A DNA stretch of 6,656 nt, from the NCBI GenBank assembly GCA_029940125.1, contig JAOZRP010000130.1:1-6656 (forward strand), in the 5' to 3' direction. This document shows positions 3,969 to 6,656 of the stretch, in pieces. The DNA comes from a bacterium. Its GTDB lineage: Bacteria > Desulfobacterota > Anaeroferrophillalia > Anaeroferrophillales > Anaeroferrophillaceae. The translations under genes and the position numbers were made by a program. The first letter of the stretch is position 1; every line of letters begins with the position of its first letter. Under the pieces are notes generated by a model. The model was not told where the DNA came from. It worked only from the letters and a program-made list of their open reading frames with translations, and did not search any database.

Positions 3969-6626
3969 ATGGCTGAAAAACATGTCTATACATTCGGCAA
4001 CGGCGAGGCTGAAGGCAACGCTTCGATGAAAAACATCTTGGGCGGCAAAGGCGCCAACCTGGCCGAAATGACCAGCATCGGCATTCCCGTTCCTCCCGGC
4101 TTTACCATCAGCGCCGACACCTGCGTCTACTTCTACCAGCACCAGAACCAGTATCCCGAGGGACTGGAGGAAGAAGTCCGGGAAGCACTGAAAAAAACCG
4201 AGGCCATCATGGGCCGCCGCTTCGGCGACCCCGAAAATCCCCTGCTTTTTTCTGTGCGCTCCGGAGCCCGGGTTTCCATGCCCGGGATGATGGACACCGT
4301 CCTCAACCTGGGTCTGAACGACGACACCGTCAAGGGCGTCATCAAGCAATCCGGCAATGAACGGTTCGCCTATGACAGCTACCGCCGCTTCATCCAGATG
4401 TATGGAAACGTGGTCATGGGCATCGACGGGGAAAAGCTTGAAATCCTGCTGGAGGAAGCAAAGGAAAGAAAAGGGGTCAAGCTGGACACCGAACTTGACG
4501 CCCTGGACCTCAAGGAGCTGGTGGGCCTGCTCAAGGAACGCATCCAGGAATTGACCGGCACCGCTTTCCCAGAAGATCCCGAGGCCCAGTTGTGGGGAGC
4601 AATTACCGCCGTTTTTCAATCATGGAACAACCAGCGGGCGATCACCTACCGGCAGTTGAACAACATTCCCGATCACTGGGGAACAGCCGTGAACGTGCAG
4701 GCCATGGTTTTCGGCAACATGGGCGACGACTGCGCCACCGGCGTTGCCTTCACCCGCGACCCGTCAACCGGGGAAAACTACTTCTTTGGTGAATTCCTGG
4801 TCAATGCCCAGGGAGAGGACGTGGTGGCCGGCATCAGGACCCCGCAGCCCATCAACAATATCGGCAAAACCGATCCTTCCCTGCCCTCGCTGGAAGAAAT
4901 CATGCCGGACATCTACCGGGAACTGGTGGAGATATACCAGAAGCTGGAGCGGCATTACCGTGACATGCAGGATATTGAGTTTACCATTGAAAAAGGCAAG
5001 CTCTGGCTGCTGCAGACCAGGAACGGCAAGCGAACCAGCAAGGCATCGATTAAAATTGCCGTGGACATGGTCAATGAAGGCCTGATTGACAGAAAAGAAG
5101 CGGTTCTGCGCATTGACCCCCAGCAGCTTGACCAGCTGCTGCATCCCATGCTCGACCCTGACGCCCCGCGGAAAAAACTGGCCAAAGGGCTGCCGGCGTC
5201 TCCCGGAGCCGCCTGCGGAGAGGTGGTTTTCTCTGCCGACGAAGCCGAAGAACTCAACGAGGCCGGGAAGCCGGTCATCCTGGTCAGGATAGAAACCTCG
5301 CCTGAAGACATTCACGGCATGCACGCATCCCAGGGCATTTTAACGGCGCGGGGAGGCATGACCTCGCACGCGGCCGTGGTCGCCCGGGGCATGGGGAAAT
5401 GCTGCGTGGCCGGCTGCGGCGACATCCGGGTGGACTACGAGGGGGGATTTTTCAAGGTTGGTGATGCGGTGGTCAAGAAAGGCGACGTCATCACCCTGGA
5501 CGGTTCAACCGGAGAGGTTTTCCTGGGCACGATCCCAACCATTGAGCCCGCCCTGACCGGCGAGTTCGGCACCTTCATGGAATGGGTTGACGGCTTCCGG
5601 CGACTGCAGGTAAGAACCAACGCCGACACCCCCCATGATTCAACCGTGGCCCGCAACTTCGGCGCCGAAGGCATCGGCCTGTGCCGGACCGAGCACATGT
5701 TTTTTGAGGAAGATCGGATTATGGCGGTGCGGGAAATGATCCTTGCCGACGACCTGGCCGGGCGGGAAAAGGCCCTGGACAAAATCCTGCCGATGCAGAA
5801 AAGCGATTTCCTCGGCATCTTCACGGCCATGAACGGCCTGCCGGTAACCATCCGGCTGCTGGATCCCCCGCTGCACGAGTTCCTGCCCCACACGGACCAG
5901 GAGCTGAAGGATCTGTCCCAGTCCATGGGGGTTGCCTTTGAGGTCCTCAAGGAAAGAACCGCGGCCCTGCATGAATTCAACCCCATGCTCGGGCATCGCG
6001 GCTGCCGGCTCGGCATTTCCTACCCGGAAATTTACATCATGCAGACCAAGGCGATCATGGAAGCCGCCTGCGAACTGGTCAAGGAAAAGCAGCTGGATGT
6101 CATCCCGGAAATCATGGTGCCGCTGGTGGCCGACGTCAAGGAACTGCAGATTCTCAAGGAAAAGATCATCACCGTCTGTGACGAGACCATTGCCCGCTAC
6201 GGCATCACCCTAAAATACATGATCGGCACCATGATCGAGCTGCCCCGGGCCGCCATTACCGCTGACGAGATCGCCAAGGAAGCCGAATTTTTCTCCTTCG
6301 GCACCAACGACCTGACCCAGACCACTTTCGGCCTCAGCCGCGATGACGCCGGAAAATTCCTGAAAGACTACATCGACCAGGGAATTTTCGCCCGGGATCC
6401 TTTTGTCACCATCGACGTCGACGGCGTCGGCGCCCTGGTGGAAATGGGGGTCAGCAAGGGTCGGCAGACCCGGCCGGATCTGAAAGTCGGCATCTGCGGC
6501 GAACATGGCGGGGAACCGGATTCGGTGGAATTCTGTCACCGGGCCGGGCTCAACTACGTCAGCTGTTCACCCTACCGGGTGCCCATTGCCAGGCTGGCGG
6601 CCGCCCAGGCGGCGCTGAAGGAATAA
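3969..6626 (+). CDS. ppdK: Pyruvate, phosphate dikinase
   Basis: 885 residues from the ATG at 3969, near the 874 of the Clostridium symbiosum enzyme. It interconverts pyruvate, ATP and phosphate with phosphoenolpyruvate, AMP and pyrophosphate in the cytoplasm. The N-terminal ATP-binding domain shows GGKGANLAEM at 25-34 with Lys27, then FSVRSGARVSMPGMMDT. The swivelling phosphohistidine domain carries GGMTSHAAVVARG with the phosphorylated residue His467. The C-terminal PEP/pyruvate-binding barrel shows GLCRTEHMFF (Arg573), SFGTNDLTQ at 776-784, and GICGEHGGEP with catalytic Cys843. His467, Arg573 and Cys843 are each offset by 12 from the C. symbiosum residues 455, 561 and 831, so the enzyme looks complete and active. 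PEP synthase is excluded by length and by the specific motifs. It lies 183 bases after glyS in the same direction. In anaerobes it can run either for gluconeogenesis or for pyrophosphate-saving glycolysis; the sequence does not decide which. Confidence 0.98.
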   Translation: MAEKHVYTFGNGEAEGNASMKNILGGKGANLAEMTSIGIPVPPGFTISADTCVYFYQHQNQYPEGLEEEVREALKKTEAIMGRRFGDPENPLLFSVRSGARVSMPGMMDTVLNLGLNDDTVKGVIKQSGNERFAYDSYRRFIQMYGNVVMGIDGEKLEILLEEAKERKGVKLDTELDALDLKELVGLLKERIQELTGTAFPEDPEAQLWGAITAVFQSWNNQRAITYRQLNNIPDHWGTAVNVQAMVFGNMGDDCATGVAFTRDPSTGENYFFGEFLVNAQGEDVVAGIRTPQPINNIGKTDPSLPSLEEIMPDIYRELVEIYQKLERHYRDMQDIEFTIEKGKLWLLQTRNGKRTSKASIKIAVDMVNEGLIDRKEAVLRIDPQQLDQLLHPMLDPDAPRKKLAKGLPASPGAACGEVVFSADEAEELNEAGKPVILVRIETSPEDIHGMHASQGILTARGGMTSHAAVVARGMGKCCVAGCGDIRVDYEGGFFKVGDAVVKKGDVITLDGSTGEVFLGTIPTIEPALTGEFGTFMEWVDGFRRLQVRTNADTPHDSTVARNFGAEGIGLCRTEHMFFEEDRIMAVREMILADDLAGREKALDKILPMQKSDFLGIFTAMNGLPVTIRLLDPPLHEFLPHTDQELKDLSQSMGVAFEVLKERTAALHEFNPMLGHRGCRLGISYPEIYIMQTKAIMEAACELVKEKQLDVIPEIMVPLVADVKELQILKEKIITVCDETIARYGITLKYMIGTMIELPRAAITADEIAKEAEFFSFGTNDLTQTTFGLSRDDAGKFLKDYIDQGIFARDPFVTIDVDGVGALVEMGVSKGRQTRPDLKVGICGEHGGEPDSVEFCHRAGLNYVSCSPYRVPIARLAAAQAALKE

Positions 6627-6641
6627 CGGCGGCGCCGTTTT
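6610..6641 (+). terminator. Weak possible rho-independent terminator after ppdK
   Basis: CGGCGC (6610-6615) can pair with GCGCCG (6632-6637) around a 16-base loop that contains the ppdK stop codon, and TTTT (6638-6641) follows. The loop is large and the T-run short, so support is weak. The window ends 15 bases later, so nothing downstream can be judged. Confidence 0.25.
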
Positions 6642-6656
6642 ACCGCAGCAATGTCA

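Noticed and set aside
3912..4619. A 235-residue minus-strand open frame over the ppdK start
   Set aside because: Mirror of the conserved ppdK N-terminal region, with no family resemblance.

Overview
The window reads as chromosomal DNA of a moderately GC-rich Gram-negative bacterium. A Desulfobacterota (former Deltaproteobacteria) origin is my best guess. It rests on the gene content (stand-alone GlyS beta subunit followed by pyruvate phosphate dikinase), the outer-envelope style lipoprotein, and heptameric TCAGC intergenic repeats. It is an inference, not a demonstrated assignment. All recognisable genes lie on the + strand.

Layout. Positions 1-199 hold no recognisable gene but contain GC-rich potential RNA structure. 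At 200 a good ribosome binding site precedes a tiny single-membrane-span ORF. It reaches a TGA at 284-286, followed in frame by Gly-Cys-stop. Starting nine bases after that TGA is a 7-bp hairpin with a three-base GUC loop, at the spacing expected of a bacterial SECIS element. I read this as a candidate 31-residue membrane selenoprotein ending Gly-Gly-Gly-Sec-Gly-Cys; it is the most interesting object in the window. Small hairpins and otherwise featureless DNA lead to a cytoplasmic thioredoxin (474-803). After a 195-base gap comes a lipid-anchored TlpA/ResA-type thiol-disulfide oxidoreductase (999-1532). The left third is therefore a compact thiol/selenol redox neighbourhood.

The right two thirds are housekeeping: the glycyl-tRNA synthetase beta subunit (1725-3785) and pyruvate phosphate dikinase (3969-6626). 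Both are full length with intact signature residues. The alpha subunit gene glyQ, usually found directly upstream of glyS, is not in the window. The gaps before glyS and before ppdK carry two copies of a composite repeat: a hairpin whose arms carry GTTCA and TGAAC, followed by four 7-base units of the form NNTCAGC. A third related hairpin stands just upstream of the ppdK ribosome binding site.

Functionally, the cytoplasmic thioredoxin could reduce the cytoplasm-facing Sec/Cys tail of the small membrane protein, while the lipoprotein handles disulfides outside the inner membrane. That link is inference from adjacency and motifs only. GlyS and PpdK serve translation and pyruvate/PEP interconversion and have no visible link to the redox genes beyond co-orientation.
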